The position numbers and the translations under genes are program-made. Shown in pieces: positions 18,290 to 26,841 of a stretch of DNA of 64,000 bases (the first letter of the stretch is position 1; the number at the start of each line of letters is the position of its first letter). The stretch covers positions 62,001 to 126,000 of the forward strand of contig NZ_VFJB01000009.1 of NCBI RefSeq assembly GCF_008362905.1. The letters are read 5' to 3'. Source of the stretch: Deferribacter autotrophicus. GTDB lineage: Bacteria; Chrysiogenota; Deferribacteres; Deferribacterales; Deferribacteraceae. The notes under the pieces were generated by a model. The model had not been told where the DNA came from. It searched no databases and was given only the letters and a program-made list of their open reading frames with translations.

Positions 18290-18352
18290 CCACTTCTACA
18301 ACCATTACAACCTTTACTACCCCTAATACCCCTACTACCTTTAATACATTCA
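18290..18352. repeat. Pyrimidine-rich degenerate tandem repeat
   Basis: Runs of CTACTACC, CCTAATACC and CCTTTACTACC units. Similar tracts occur at about 37435-37490 (opposite strand), 37750-37790 and 44640-44755, always in intergenic DNA. Confidence 0.5.
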
Positions 18353-18757
18353 CTAAGCTCTACCAATTTCAAGAGCTTTCAAAGCAAGTTGCTTTGCAGT
18401 GTTTAATACTGTAACGTTTGCTTCATAACTTCTTGATGCCTCAAGCATATTAACCATCTCTTCTATTGGATTTATATTAGGATAGGCCACATATCCTTCT
18501 TCATTGGCATCTGGGTGTCCTGGTTCATATTTCAAAACTGGAGGTTTTTCATCTTCGATGACCTTTTCTACCTTTACACCACCGGCAAGTTCCCCTTCTA
18601 AAATCTCTCTAAATACAATATCTTTCCTTTTGTAGGGACCACCCTCTTCCGTTCTTGTAGTATTGGCATTGGCAAGATTTGATGAGATAACATTAATTCT
18701 TATTCTCTGTGCTGACAAACCTGTTGCTGATATCTTTAAAACATCAAAAAAACTCAT
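18353..18757 (-). CDS. flgC: Flagellar basal-body rod protein FlgC
   Basis: A 134-residue rod protein. The N-terminal rod motif is SATGLSAQRIRINVISSNLA-NANTTRT, the internal segment is GGPYKRKDIVFREIL, and the conserved C-terminal helix is NPIEEMVNMLEASRSYEANV followed by LNTAKQLALKALEIGR. It forms part of the proximal rod with FlgB and FlgF. It lies 8 nt downstream of flgB. Confidence 0.97.
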   Translation of the reverse strand: MSFFDVLKISATGLSAQRIRINVISSNLANANTTRTEEGGPYKRKDIVFREILEGELAGGVKVEKVIEDEKPPVLKYEPGHPDANEEGYVAYPNINPIEEMVNMLEASRSYEANVTVLNTAKQLALKALEIGRA

Positions 18758-18765
18758 AACTCCTC

Positions 18766-19170
18766 CTATCTACCCTGAATTGCACTTTTCAACCTTGTAA
18801 ATTCATAACCAGTAATTTGTGAAAGCATATTAAAAAGAATACCATTTGATGCCATTTCACTCATTTCATATTCGAGATTCACATCATTCCCATCATTTCT
18901 GACAGACATATTATTTTGGTATTTCACAAAGGATGCGGGAGATATCAAATCATTTTTTCCCATTAAATGTTTTGGATTCGTAACATAGAGAGGAAGTTTT
19001 TTCCCGTTATCAAATGCGTTCTTCATAACTTCATTAAAATCAAGTTTTTTCGCTTTATAAAAAGGGGTATCTACATTTGCAATATTTTCAGCAATTATCT
19101 TGTTTTTATAAGAGGTTACATCAAGAGCAAAACCAAGTTTATCAATTTGTGTAGCGCTAAAGATATTCAT
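18766..19170 (-). CDS. flgB: Flagellar basal-body rod protein FlgB
   Basis: I start the protein at the ATG at 19170 (MNIFSATQ), preceded by GGAGG, rather than 12 nt further upstream. It has 134 residues with the rod motif NKIIAENIANVDTPFYKAKK and a C-terminal helix ending GYEFTRLKSAIQGR. FlgB is the innermost proximal rod component. It is the first gene of the flagellar run, so its promoter should lie in 19171-19430, where a long inverted repeat is found. Confidence 0.95.
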   Translation of the reverse strand: MNIFSATQIDKLGFALDVTSYKNKIIAENIANVDTPFYKAKKLDFNEVMKNAFDNGKKLPLYVTNPKHLMGKNDLISPASFVKYQNNMSVRNDGNDVNLEYEMSEMASNGILFNMLSQITGYEFTRLKSAIQGR

Positions 19171-19302
19171 TTCCACCTCCATCTACACTAAAAAATAAAC
19201 AAAATTTATGCCAATTTTTGTGGAATGCTATTGTAGTTTATACTGAAAAAATAATTTTGTAGATTGCTTTGCTATCGCTCAGAGTGACTAAAAAACGTAA
19301 CG

Positions 19303-19371
19303 CGTGACACGTAACAACCGTAATGCGCTTAACGCATCACGCTTTACGTGTTACGATTGTTACGTGTCACG
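19303..19371. repeat. Long imperfect palindrome upstream of flgB
   Basis: A 15-bp perfect outer stem, CGTGACACGTAACAA / TTGTTACGTGTCACG, encloses a second stem ATGCG-cttaa-CGCAT. CGTAACG/CGTTACG-like words recur inside. The G+C content is well above the surroundings. The 268-nt gap between flgB and the NifX-type gene holds no gene. Whether it acts at DNA level (cruciform, binding site) or in RNA is unknown. Confidence 0.7.
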
Positions 19372-19431
19372 GTATTTTTGAATAAAGCTTGTTATTAAAA
19401 ACTTGGATAAATCAAAATATCAAACAAATTA

Positions 19432-19454
19432 AAAAAAGGAGGAAACCTCCTTAA
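19432..19454 (-). terminator. Rho-independent terminator of the NifX/ParA operon
   Basis: Minus strand reads AAGGAGG-ttt-CCTCCTTTTTTT, a 7-bp stem followed by a T-run, and overlaps the stop codon of the last gene. Confidence 0.85.
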
Positions 19455-19801
19455 TGACAGCTATTTCCTCCAGAACAAAATCCGCCAACTTTAGTCAATT
19501 CACTTTTTAAAAACTTTTCAATTGCTTCAGTAGGATTGTAACCTGGCACATTGGAAAAAACTTCTATACCTTTACTCTCAAGCATCTCAACAGCCTTATG
19601 CCCTATACCTTTACACAACAAAACACCTACCCCTTGTGAAATAAGCCACATTGGGTACGAACCAAACTGATGTGCAGGAGCTACATAATAATTTGATTCA
19701 ACAATATTTTCATTTTCAACGGTTGCAATAAAAAATTTTGAAGCATGGCCAAAATGTTCACTAATCCTATTATCTTCAGTTAAAGGTATTGCTATTTTCA
19801 T
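19451..19801 (-). CDS. NifX/NifB-associated (dinitrogenase Fe-Mo cofactor) domain protein
   Basis: 116 residues. MKIAIPLTEDNRISEHFGHASKFFI is the typical opening of the NifX/NafY-type cofactor-binding domain, and LISQGVGVLLCKGIGHKAVEML is the conserved second half. A Cys/His tail (FCSGGNSCH) could bind metal. It is the last gene of a five- or six-gene operon that also encodes two ParA/ferredoxin ATPases. No nitrogenase genes are present, so the protein probably handles an Fe-S or Mo/W cofactor of another enzyme. Confidence 0.8.
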   Translation of the reverse strand: MKIAIPLTEDNRISEHFGHASKFFIATVENENIVESNYYVAPAHQFGSYPMWLISQGVGVLLCKGIGHKAVEMLESKGIEVFSNVPGYNPTEAIEKFLKSELTKVGGFCSGGNSCH

Positions 19802-19817
19802 TTTATCCTCCTAATGG

Positions 19818-20177
19818 TTATATGTGTGGCTTACCAGCACTTTGTATTTCTTCTAACTCATCTTTATTAAAACCCTCGATATTTTCTTTTACACTTAAAT
19901 CCGCATACCCTTTAAAAATCCTTATGTTGTTTGCTTCCAAAACACTAAAAGCTTTAGGTCCAACACTTCCCGTAATTAACACATCTACTCCCTCGTCCAC
20001 AATTGAAGTAGCAGCCTGAATCCCTGCACCATGATCAAGAGACATATTTTTAGAATTATCTATAAAATACCCCTCATTCTTTTCAGTATCATAAACATAC
20101 CAGTATCTCGCACGTCCAAACCTTGGATCCATCTTCTCATTTACATCATCTTTTAAGGCTGTAACCAATATTTTCAT
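19818..20177 (-). CDS. NifX-type cofactor-binding domain protein
   Basis: About 119 residues from the ATG at 20177, which has GGAGGTGAGT immediately upstream. MKILVTALKDDVNEKMDPRFGRARYWYVYD and VDEGVDVLITGSVGPKAFSV mark the same family as the next gene, which it precedes by 16 nt. The paralogous pair may act as carriers or chaperones for a metal cluster. Function in this genome is not known. Confidence 0.8.
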   Translation of the reverse strand: MKILVTALKDDVNEKMDPRFGRARYWYVYDTEKNEGYFIDNSKNMSLDHGAGIQAATSIVDEGVDVLITGSVGPKAFSVLEANNIRIFKGYADLSVKENIEGFNKDELEEIQSAGKPHI

Positions 20178-20192
20178 ACTCACCTCCAAAAC

Positions 20193-21059
20193 TCACATTT
20201 TCTTTAACCCATCAAAAATTTCAGCAAAAACTTTTTTATAAAGTTCAGCGTACTCAGGTAGCACCATACATCTTTTTAATGAATCTACAACATTCAGCGA
20301 ATAATCAACTTTCCCAAGCATCTCAACTTCTTTATCTTCAAAATAATTTAAAATTTCGCAATCTATGTCAGGGTTTAATCCAAATTTATTAATAATTACG
20401 CATATCTTACTCTTAAAATGTTGTAATAGCTCCATACACCTTTTTATATCGTGTAATCCTGAAACTGTTGATTCCACCACTAACAACGCTATATCAGCAT
20501 TAGATAGTGCAGATATAGTACTACATCCTACTCCAGGAGGCCCATCCACAAGAATAATTTCACTATTTTGCTTTTCGGCCAATTCTCTCGCATCTTTTTT
20601 AACCTCAGCCACCAATTTACCGGAATTCTCCTCCGCAACATTTAGTTTTGCATGAACCATTTTAAAGCCGAACCTTGTGTTCGAAATATATTTTTTACCG
20701 GTTAACTTCTCACTTGATGAAATGGCTTCCACTGAGCAAACATAGCTACAAAAACCACACCCTTCGCAAGCAATCCCATCAATAAGATAACGCCCATCAA
20801 TTACATTTATGGCGTCATATTCACACTTCTGACGACATTCATCACAATTAGTACAAACATCATTATCGATTACGAACTCTAATCCGGAATAAAAATCCTT
20901 TTCCGTTTCAATATCAGGCTTCATCAAAATATGTAAATCAGCCGCATCAACATCCGCATCCACTAATACATCATTGTGGTTCAAAAAATATGCAAGGGAT
21001 GCAGTTACCGTAGATTTACCTGCACCACCTTTTCCACTAACAACCACTATCTCTTTCAA
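20193..21059 (-). CDS. MinD/ParA-family ATPase with inserted 2x[4Fe-4S] ferredoxin domain
   Basis: The 288 residues begin with the deviant Walker A GKGGAGKSTVTASLA (about 9-23). An inserted ferredoxin domain has two cluster motifs: CTNCDECRQKCEYDAI near residue 69 and CEGCGFCSYVCSVEAI near residue 96. The switch motif ILVDGPPGVGCSTI follows near residue 170. Proteins of this type occur as tandem pairs in anaerobes and resemble Mrp/NBP35 Fe-S carriers. The start overlaps the paralogue upstream by 4 nt, so a heterodimer is plausible. Confidence 0.87.
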   Translation of the reverse strand: MKEIVVVSGKGGAGKSTVTASLAYFLNHNDVLVDADVDAADLHILMKPDIETEKDFYSGLEFVIDNDVCTNCDECRQKCEYDAINVIDGRYLIDGIACEGCGFCSYVCSVEAISSSEKLTGKKYISNTRFGFKMVHAKLNVAEENSGKLVAEVKKDARELAEKQNSEIILVDGPPGVGCSTISALSNADIALLVVESTVSGLHDIKRCMELLQHFKSKICVIINKFGLNPDIDCEILNYFEDKEVEMLGKVDYSLNVVDSLKRCMVLPEYAELYKKVFAEIFDGLKKM

Positions 21060-21901
21060 TTTTCTACCTCAATTAACTTATTATAAACATCTCGAAAAAC
21101 TTCGTCATACTCATCCAGCGCAAATTCTCCCTTTGAATACTTATATGCTATATTTTTCTCCAATGGAATTTTAGCAAGAACATTAATACTTTCTTTATCA
21201 CAAAAAGGTATTATTTCTTTCCCATCTTTAAATTTATTTATAACGAGATGATAATCTTTATTTAATTCGCTAAGCAAATCGTGAATCAATGTAAAATCAT
21301 AAAATCCAAAAGGGGAATCTTCAGCTACAACAATCACCTTATCAACATCCTTTACCACTTCAATAACAGGGCATGATGTTCCAGGAGGGGCATCCATTAC
21401 AACCACTTCGTATTTTTCTTCAATTCTCTTTATTTTCTTTTTCACATCTTTGATCAAAGAAGTTGTAAGCACTTCACCGACATTTAATCTCCCCTCAATA
21501 AATGAAGGATTATTCACTTCATTAATACCTATTTTCCCTATGCACCTTTTATCTTCCGCTATAGCTTCAAATTTACATACGTATTCACACGCTCTACAAC
21601 CATGGCAAAGCTCCGGAAAAAGCATCCAGAAACCTTTAGAAACCGCTAAAGCTTTAAACATGCACTTCTCTGCACATTCTCTGCAGTATGCACAATTTTC
21701 CTTTATCAGTTTTGGAATATAAGTATAAGACTCACTATATTTTAATGGATAGTTAAAAAATAGATTACCGTTCGGCTCTTCCACATCAAGGTCAGCCAAT
21801 AAAACTTTTTTACCTATTTTGCTAAGAAATTTTGAAAAATTAATGGCAAAGGTGGTTTTACCTGTACCACCCTTGCCACTAATAACTGCAACTTTCACCA
21901 C
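21056..21901 (-). CDS. MinD/ParA-family ATPase with inserted 2x[4Fe-4S] ferredoxin domain (paralogue)
   Basis: The 281 residues carry GKGGTGKTTFAINFS (about 9-23), the cluster motifs CAYCRECAEKCMFKAL and CHGCRACEYVCKFEAI, and the switch motif VVMDAPPGTSCPVIEVV. The domain order equals that of the overlapping downstream gene, indicating an old duplication. Both P-loops are intact, so both copies should hydrolyse ATP. The likely role is Fe-S cluster or cofactor handling; the adjacent redox operon may be the client, but this is inference. Confidence 0.87.
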   Translation of the reverse strand: MVKVAVISGKGGTGKTTFAINFSKFLSKIGKKVLLADLDVEEPNGNLFFNYPLKYSESYTYIPKLIKENCAYCRECAEKCMFKALAVSKGFWMLFPELCHGCRACEYVCKFEAIAEDKRCIGKIGINEVNNPSFIEGRLNVGEVLTTSLIKDVKKKIKRIEEKYEVVVMDAPPGTSCPVIEVVKDVDKVIVVAEDSPFGFYDFTLIHDLLSELNKDYHLVINKFKDGKEIIPFCDKESINVLAKIPLEKNIAYKYSKGEFALDEYDEVFRDVYNKLIEVEN

Positions 21902-22111
21902 TTATCCTCGTCTACATCCAAAACCACGTCCGTATCCTCTGCCTAACCCTTGACCTCTACCATTATGGCAGCTGCCATCTCTTAATCTTCTTCTTACTGG
22001 ATATTCCGCATTAGTATTTTCTCTGTTTTCAACATTCCCATTACATCTTCCAAGGCCTCTACCTGTTCTTGGGCCTTCACCTATTGGTCCAGTTCTATCA
22101 AATCCTGGCAT
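21902..22111 (-). CDS. DUF5320-type small Gly/Arg/Cys-rich protein
   Basis: 69 residues starting MPGFDRTGPIGEGPRTGRGL at the ATG at 22111, which has an AGGAGG site 6 nt upstream. It is rich in Gly and Arg, with Cys in RCNGN, SCHNG and the terminal GCRRG. This small family accompanies ParA/ferredoxin and NifX-domain genes in anaerobes; its function is unknown. The stop is directly followed by the first ATPase gene. Confidence 0.82.
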   Translation of the reverse strand: MPGFDRTGPIGEGPRTGRGLGRCNGNVENRENTNAEYPVRRRLRDGSCHNGRGQGLGRGYGRGFGCRRG

Positions 22112-22130
22112 ATTGCACCTCCTTCTATTT

Positions 22131-22502
22131 TTATTTTTCAACTTTTTTGCATTTATGCTTACTTCCTAAAAATCCTGTTTCCTTACCACATCTACGGCAT
22201 CTGTGCCTTCTAACAAACTCAACACTTCCACCCTCAATAACAAGCTCTTTCGATTCTATGAGCATTTCTGCCACCTTTCTTCTAGCCTTTTCTACCAACC
22301 TTGAAAAAGTGGGTCTAGAAATCCCCATAAGCTCTGCAGCTTCTTCGTGATCAAGCCCTTCATAATCTGCCAACCTGACCGCTTCCAACTCATCCATAGC
22401 AAGTTCCACTTTTTCAAGCTCCGTACTTGGAACTCCCTTCGGCTTAAATTCATAATATTTTGGTTTAAAAGCAACCATTCTTACCTTACTTGGTCTTGCC
22501 AT
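22131..22502 (-). CDS. DUF134 (UPF0251) HTH regulator, copy 1
   Basis: About 123 residues from the ATG at 22502 (MARPSKVRMVAFKPKYYEFK). The helix-turn-helix EAVRLADYEGLDHEEAAELM and GISRPTFSRLVEKARRKVAE is the sigma-70 region 4-like fold of UPF0251. A C-terminal Cys motif follows (CRRCGKETGFLGSKHKCKK). Such genes sit beside NifX-domain proteins and may sense a cofactor or redox state. It is the first gene of the ParA/NifX operon and faces the end of the first molybdoenzyme operon. AACATATGTT stands just upstream (22528-22537). Confidence 0.87.
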   Translation of the reverse strand: MARPSKVRMVAFKPKYYEFKPKGVPSTELEKVELAMDELEAVRLADYEGLDHEEAAELMGISRPTFSRLVEKARRKVAEMLIESKELVIEGGSVEFVRRHRCRRCGKETGFLGSKHKCKKVEK

Positions 22503-22703
22503 TTTCCACCTCACCTATAATATAATAAACATATGTTCATAACGCAACCCTTTTTTTAATTTTACATTATTTCATAATTAACACAATAAAAAACCTATCA
22601 ACCTAATAGTATTTATGTTTATTGGTATATACAAATATGCTACAACTTATTGAAATGAATTAGGATTTAAAAGTTAAGATTATATATCAGATATGAAGAT
22701 AAT

Positions 22704-22733
22704 AAAAAAGGGGAGCCTTTAAGCTCCCCTTTA
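22704..22733 (-). terminator. Rho-independent terminator of the first Mo-oxidoreductase operon
   Basis: Minus strand reads AAGGGGAGC-ttaaag-GCTCCCCTT followed by TTTT. It lies just after the NrfD stop at 22739. Confidence 0.88.
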
Positions 22734-22738
22734 CATTT

Positions 22739-23929
22739 TTAGTGATGCTCTGTTTCCAAATTCAGAAACTTTTCAGCGGCAAAATATAAGAAGAGAAATA
22801 CACCCCAACCAAGTGCAAATATCATCCATTCTCCAGTAGATGGAGAATAATGAGCCAAACCGGAAATGGTTGTATGAACTCCAGAACCTTCATAACCAGC
22901 TCTCATTGGTGGTAACTGACCTGCCACAATAAAATCGTATCTCGTAAAGAATAGCCCTATCATGTAAATAAATCCAGCCACACCCAAAGCTTTCATGCTT
23001 TTAGCTTTAGTAACTACAATAATGAGTAATGGTAACACAACAGCCAATAAAACTTCACCAATCCAGAAATTCAAACTTAAAGGTCCTTTTAACAAAGCAA
23101 GAATAGCTTCATACGCTCCCTTTGGCTCAGTGTACAAAGATGACATTATCTTCCAGAAATAAAGGAATATCATCATCCCTATTCCCATCCCCATTAATTT
23201 ACCAAGAGCAGTCATTGATTCTTCTAAATCGGATGGGATTCTTCCTTTATAAACAATATTGTGGATTAACATAAGCATAGCAGCGCCAGCTGTAATCCCT
23301 GAAATTACAAGAAATGTTGAGAAATATATACCATGGTAAAAAGGTCTCGCATTTAGGGATCCGAAAACATAACCAAGGTTACTTGTAGCAACTGTACCTA
23401 CGAGCAGTGCAAAAAATCCCACAATAGCTGATGCAGTATGGCTTGCACCCTTAGGATTAAACACAAGGTATAATTCTATGGCAAGGATTACAAGCTCGAT
23501 GGAATAGAACACACCCATCCAAACAATAGGAGCTCTCAAATTAGGAGATAAAATCAAATATATCATAAGTCTAATAGGATGGCCAATCTCCATACCAATT
23601 TGAGTAAAACCTGCCAATAGGATCACAAACGCCATAACAACTATTCTTTTGCTGATTTTTCCATATTTCTCATAACCGAAAGCGTGAGCCAAACCACCTA
23701 TAAAAGCAAGCCCGGTAGAAGTAATAACAAAATATGCGTAGGTTGCAATCAGCAATCCCCAAGGTACTTCTCTATTGACAGCATAAACAGCTTCATGTCC
23801 TTTCATCAATACTTGCAAAACAGCTATCCCACCAATAGCCAACAAAATTAAACCTATGAAAATAAATGGATAGGCTGGAATTTCCTTATTTACGCTAAAA
23901 AATGATTTCTTTTCTACATGAGCAGACAT
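22739..23929 (-). CDS. NrfD/PsrC-family quinol-interacting membrane subunit (operon 1)
   Basis: A 396-residue protein with about nine to ten membrane helices. The opening GHEAVYAVNREVPWGLLIAT contains the NrfD-type PWG motif, and later segments include MEIGHPIRLMIYL and GSLNARPFYHGIYFSTFLVI. It should anchor the catalytic and electron-transfer subunits and exchange electrons with menaquinol. It follows the ferredoxin-like gene by 9 nt and is paralogous along its whole length to the protein at 30850-32037. Confidence 0.9.
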   Translation of the reverse strand: MSAHVEKKSFFSVNKEIPAYPFIFIGLILLAIGGIAVLQVLMKGHEAVYAVNREVPWGLLIATYAYFVITSTGLAFIGGLAHAFGYEKYGKISKRIVVMAFVILLAGFTQIGMEIGHPIRLMIYLILSPNLRAPIVWMGVFYSIELVILAIELYLVFNPKGASHTASAIVGFFALLVGTVATSNLGYVFGSLNARPFYHGIYFSTFLVISGITAGAAMLMLIHNIVYKGRIPSDLEESMTALGKLMGMGIGMMIFLYFWKIMSSLYTEPKGAYEAILALLKGPLSLNFWIGEVLLAVVLPLLIIVVTKAKSMKALGVAGFIYMIGLFFTRYDFIVAGQLPPMRAGYEGSGVHTTISGLAHYSPSTGEWMIFALGWGVFLFLYFAAEKFLNLETEHH

Positions 23930-23938
23930 ATTATCCTC

Positions 23939-24493
23939 CTACTTTAAGTAAAATAATCTTGGGCGAGTATTTCTATCAGGTTTCAACTGATAATATGCCC
24001 TTGATGCCAGCAACTTGCTCACTTCACTATTAGGATCATTCAGATCTCCAAACACCCTAACCTTAGTTGGGCATGTTTCCACACATGCTGGCTCTCTACC
24101 TTCACTGAGTCTGTGATAACACATTGTACATTTTTCAATAGCCTTATGATGCTCGCTGACAAATCTTGCATCATAAGGACATGCAGTCATACATGCCTTA
24201 CAAAGTATACATTTATCATAATCAACCAATACCACCCCTTCTTCGGTCTTATATGTCGCATGAGTAGGACATACACTTTCACAAGGGGTGTTTTCACAGT
24301 GCTGACATTGAGAAGGTTGATATTCCTGATGTAAATTAGGAAAATGTCCTTGTAATGGCAACTCAGTTACCCAAATTCTATATGTTTCATCTCCGACAGG
24401 AACACCGTTTTCAAACTTACAGGCAACGGTGCAGGCCTTACAGTTTAAACATTTTTTTGTATCTAAAACTATAGCATAATGCTTTTTACTCAT
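23939..24493 (-). CDS. 4Fe-4S electron-transfer subunit, PsrB/PhsB/NrfC type (operon 1)
   Basis: The 184 residues hold four cluster motifs: CLNCKACTVACKFENG (about 15-30), CQHCENTPCESVCPTHA (about 63-79), CILCKACMTACPYDAR (about 96-111) and CTMCYHRLSEGREPACVETC (about 122-141). All sixteen expected Cys can be found, so four [4Fe-4S] clusters should pass electrons between the membrane NrfD subunit and the molybdenum subunit. It has no signal peptide; it is presumably exported with the Tat substrate. Confidence 0.93.
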   Translation of the reverse strand: MSKKHYAIVLDTKKCLNCKACTVACKFENGVPVGDETYRIWVTELPLQGHFPNLHQEYQPSQCQHCENTPCESVCPTHATYKTEEGVVLVDYDKCILCKACMTACPYDARFVSEHHKAIEKCTMCYHRLSEGREPACVETCPTKVRVFGDLNDPNSEVSKLLASRAYYQLKPDRNTRPRLFYLK

Positions 24494-24507
24494 AGCCGCA
24501 CCCCTAT

Positions 24508-26841
24508 TTACGCTTTCCTGATTTCAACAAAAGTTTCATGCATTGCTGCATTGCCTGAAATCGGTTCAATGGCACTCTTTATAATAGCAGCTTGTGATCC
24601 GCCTTTCTTATAAACCAGCTTCAACCAAGGAGATAATCTTCCATAACCATGGGCATAATAAACACAATCAGGCCTAATCTTTTCTGTAACATATGCTTTT
24701 ACTCTTTGTTCACCCACTTCACTCTTCACAATTACATAATCCCCTGTGTTAATACCCAGTTTCTTAGCCTCTTTGGTATTTATCCAGATCACATTCTCTT
24801 TTAAAAGCTCCCATAAATATGGGTTATTCTGGGTACTTGTATGGGTATAAAACCCATGTCTTCCCACAATAAATCTATACTTACCAGGCGCATCTTTTGG
24901 CCTTCTGTATACTGGAAGAGGATCAAGCCCTTTCGCTTCATATTTAAGGTTGTACAGTTCAATTTTACCGGAACGTGTTTTAAATCTGAATCCTGGTTTC
25001 CTTGTTTTGCCATAATGGGGTTTATCTGTTAGATAAAAGGTCCCTTCCTTCTTACACTTTTCAAAAGCACCTGGATATTTAGATAGCTGATGTCTTACAA
25101 ATTCTTCTGTTGTTTTATGGAAAATCTCTTCAACTACAGTCTCTTTAAATTCTTCCACCTCTTCAGGATCAGCATCATCCCAAAGTGCAGGAATCTTCAA
25201 CATTTCATCCACGATTCCAGCAGCAATTTCATGCATTGACTTTGTATCAAACAATGGCTTGATTACAGGTTGTCTAAAAGCAACTACTGGCCATATACCT
25301 GACTCACCATGACAAGGATCCCATCTTTCAAGATATGTAGATTCAGGCAACACAATATCTGCAAACCAAGCTGTATCGGACATCTGCACATCAATTACGC
25401 AGATAAATTCCATCTGTTCAAGCATTTTCAGTGTCTTACGTCTTTCTGGTACAGATTCAACAGGGTTTTGTTTGTAAACCATCATCCCTTTCACAGGATA
25501 TGGCTCACCTTTAAGCACAGCTTCCCTTAATGCAAGCCAGCTACCATCCTTTTCACCTAAGAAGGTACAGGAATCAGTGGGTAGTCCAGCTGATGTTCTT
25601 TCATCATCAGGGAGAAGTTCTTTGATAATTCCTTTAGCTTCCTTATCAATTCTATCTTCAGCCATATCGAAAACAGGGAAAACTATGTCATCATGTTTAG
25701 CCAAAGCTATCTTTGATTTAGGTACAATACCGCCAGGAACATCCCAGCTACCACAAATAGCCGTTAAGATGGCACATGCTCTTCTGAAATATGTGTCATT
25801 TACATACCAAGAGCTCCTTCTACCTGGATACACAAGACTTCTTGGAGCGTACTTTGCGAATTCTCTAGCAATCCATCTGATTTCAGATGCAGGAATTTCA
25901 CACTCTTTTTCAGCCCACTCAGGTGTGTATTTTTTTACATGTTCTGCAAGCTTATCAAAACCGTAAGTATATTTCTCAACAAACTCTTTATCATACAAAT
26001 TCTCGCTAATGATTACATTTATCAAAGCGAGAACAAGAGCCATATCGGTACCAGGCTTAATTGGATACCATTTATCCGCTTTGGCAGCAGTATTGGTAAA
26101 TCTTGGGTCAAAGTATATAAGCTGCTGCCCTTTTGGTTTAAATCTCTGAAAATCTACAGAATCAGGAGTCACAAGCCCTTCAGCTCTATTTGCTCCAAAC
26201 ATAAGAACAAATTCAGCGTTTCTCATATCCGCATCTGGATATGTCCCAAAAACAGACATCCATCCTTGAATTACTGATGCCAGACAAAGGGTTGGATGTC
26301 TAACGGTATTGAGAGAACCATAAGACTGTGCCAAGAAGTAGAAAAATTCTTCTTGAAACCCTTCAGTGGATGCAAACAATACGGTAGATCTATTTTCATA
26401 TTTCTGTTTCAACTCAGCCAGCTTGTTTGCCACATATTTGAAAGCCTCATCCCAGCTAATCTCTTTCCACTTACCTTCACCTCTTTTTCCAACTCTCAGT
26501 AAAGGTTTTTTCAACCTGTTTGGATCATAAGGAACTGCAGCCCCTGCATTTCCTCTAGCACACAACATCCCTCTACTTTTAAGATATTTTGGGTTAGGGT
26601 TTAGCTTTTTGATTCTTCCATCCACAACTTCAGCAATCAATCCACACTTATTAACGCATATTGCACATGTAGAAGGAATGAACTTTCTTCCACGTTCACC
26701 ACCATTACTTGATTCTGCACTGTGCTCAGATGCCACTGCTTTTAAACTTGATAATCCACCAGCCATTGCGATGGCTGCTGCAGTAGTACCTGAGGCTGCT
26801 AAAAACTTTCTTCTGCTAATTTTTAAATCTGCTAGCTTCAT
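24508..26841 (-). CDS. Molybdopterin oxidoreductase, polysulfide/thiosulfate reductase-like catalytic subunit (operon 1)
   Basis: The 777-residue protein has a Tat signal (ISRRKFLAASG, about 9-19). An N-terminal [4Fe-4S] motif CAICVNKCG has its fourth Cys in GMLCARGNAG. The candidate molybdenum ligand is Cys in RHPTLCLAS (about residue 187), and the C-terminal pterin-binding domain contains RHGFYTHTSTQNNPYLW. The relatives are PsrA/PhsA and similar respiratory reductases of sulfur compounds; arsenate or tetrathionate cannot be ruled out. It heads a three-gene operon with PsrB- and PsrC-like subunits. A close paralogue lies at 32619-34946. Confidence 0.9.
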   Translation of the reverse strand: MKLADLKISRRKFLAASGTTAAAIAMAGGLSSLKAVASEHSAESSNGGERGRKFIPSTCAICVNKCGLIAEVVDGRIKKLNPNPKYLKSRGMLCARGNAGAAVPYDPNRLKKPLLRVGKRGEGKWKEISWDEAFKYVANKLAELKQKYENRSTVLFASTEGFQEEFFYFLAQSYGSLNTVRHPTLCLASVIQGWMSVFGTYPDADMRNAEFVLMFGANRAEGLVTPDSVDFQRFKPKGQQLIYFDPRFTNTAAKADKWYPIKPGTDMALVLALINVIISENLYDKEFVEKYTYGFDKLAEHVKKYTPEWAEKECEIPASEIRWIAREFAKYAPRSLVYPGRRSSWYVNDTYFRRACAILTAICGSWDVPGGIVPKSKIALAKHDDIVFPVFDMAEDRIDKEAKGIIKELLPDDERTSAGLPTDSCTFLGEKDGSWLALREAVLKGEPYPVKGMMVYKQNPVESVPERRKTLKMLEQMEFICVIDVQMSDTAWFADIVLPESTYLERWDPCHGESGIWPVVAFRQPVIKPLFDTKSMHEIAAGIVDEMLKIPALWDDADPEEVEEFKETVVEEIFHKTTEEFVRHQLSKYPGAFEKCKKEGTFYLTDKPHYGKTRKPGFRFKTRSGKIELYNLKYEAKGLDPLPVYRRPKDAPGKYRFIVGRHGFYTHTSTQNNPYLWELLKENVIWINTKEAKKLGINTGDYVIVKSEVGEQRVKAYVTEKIRPDCVYYAHGYGRLSPWLKLVYKKGGSQAAIIKSAIEPISGNAAMHETFVEIRKA

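Larger units (their letters stand above)
18048..18352. other. Palindrome-bearing gap between flgC and fliE
   Basis: 305 nt with no plausible gene in an otherwise tight operon. It contains two TTAGTT-family palindromes (18097-18131 and 18174-18206), a small AATAGTT/AACTATT-type repeat between them, and a pyrimidine-rich tract at about 18290-18352 with degenerate CTACTACC/CCTAATACC units. The hairpins lack T-runs on the minus strand, so they do not look like simple terminators. Confidence 0.6.
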
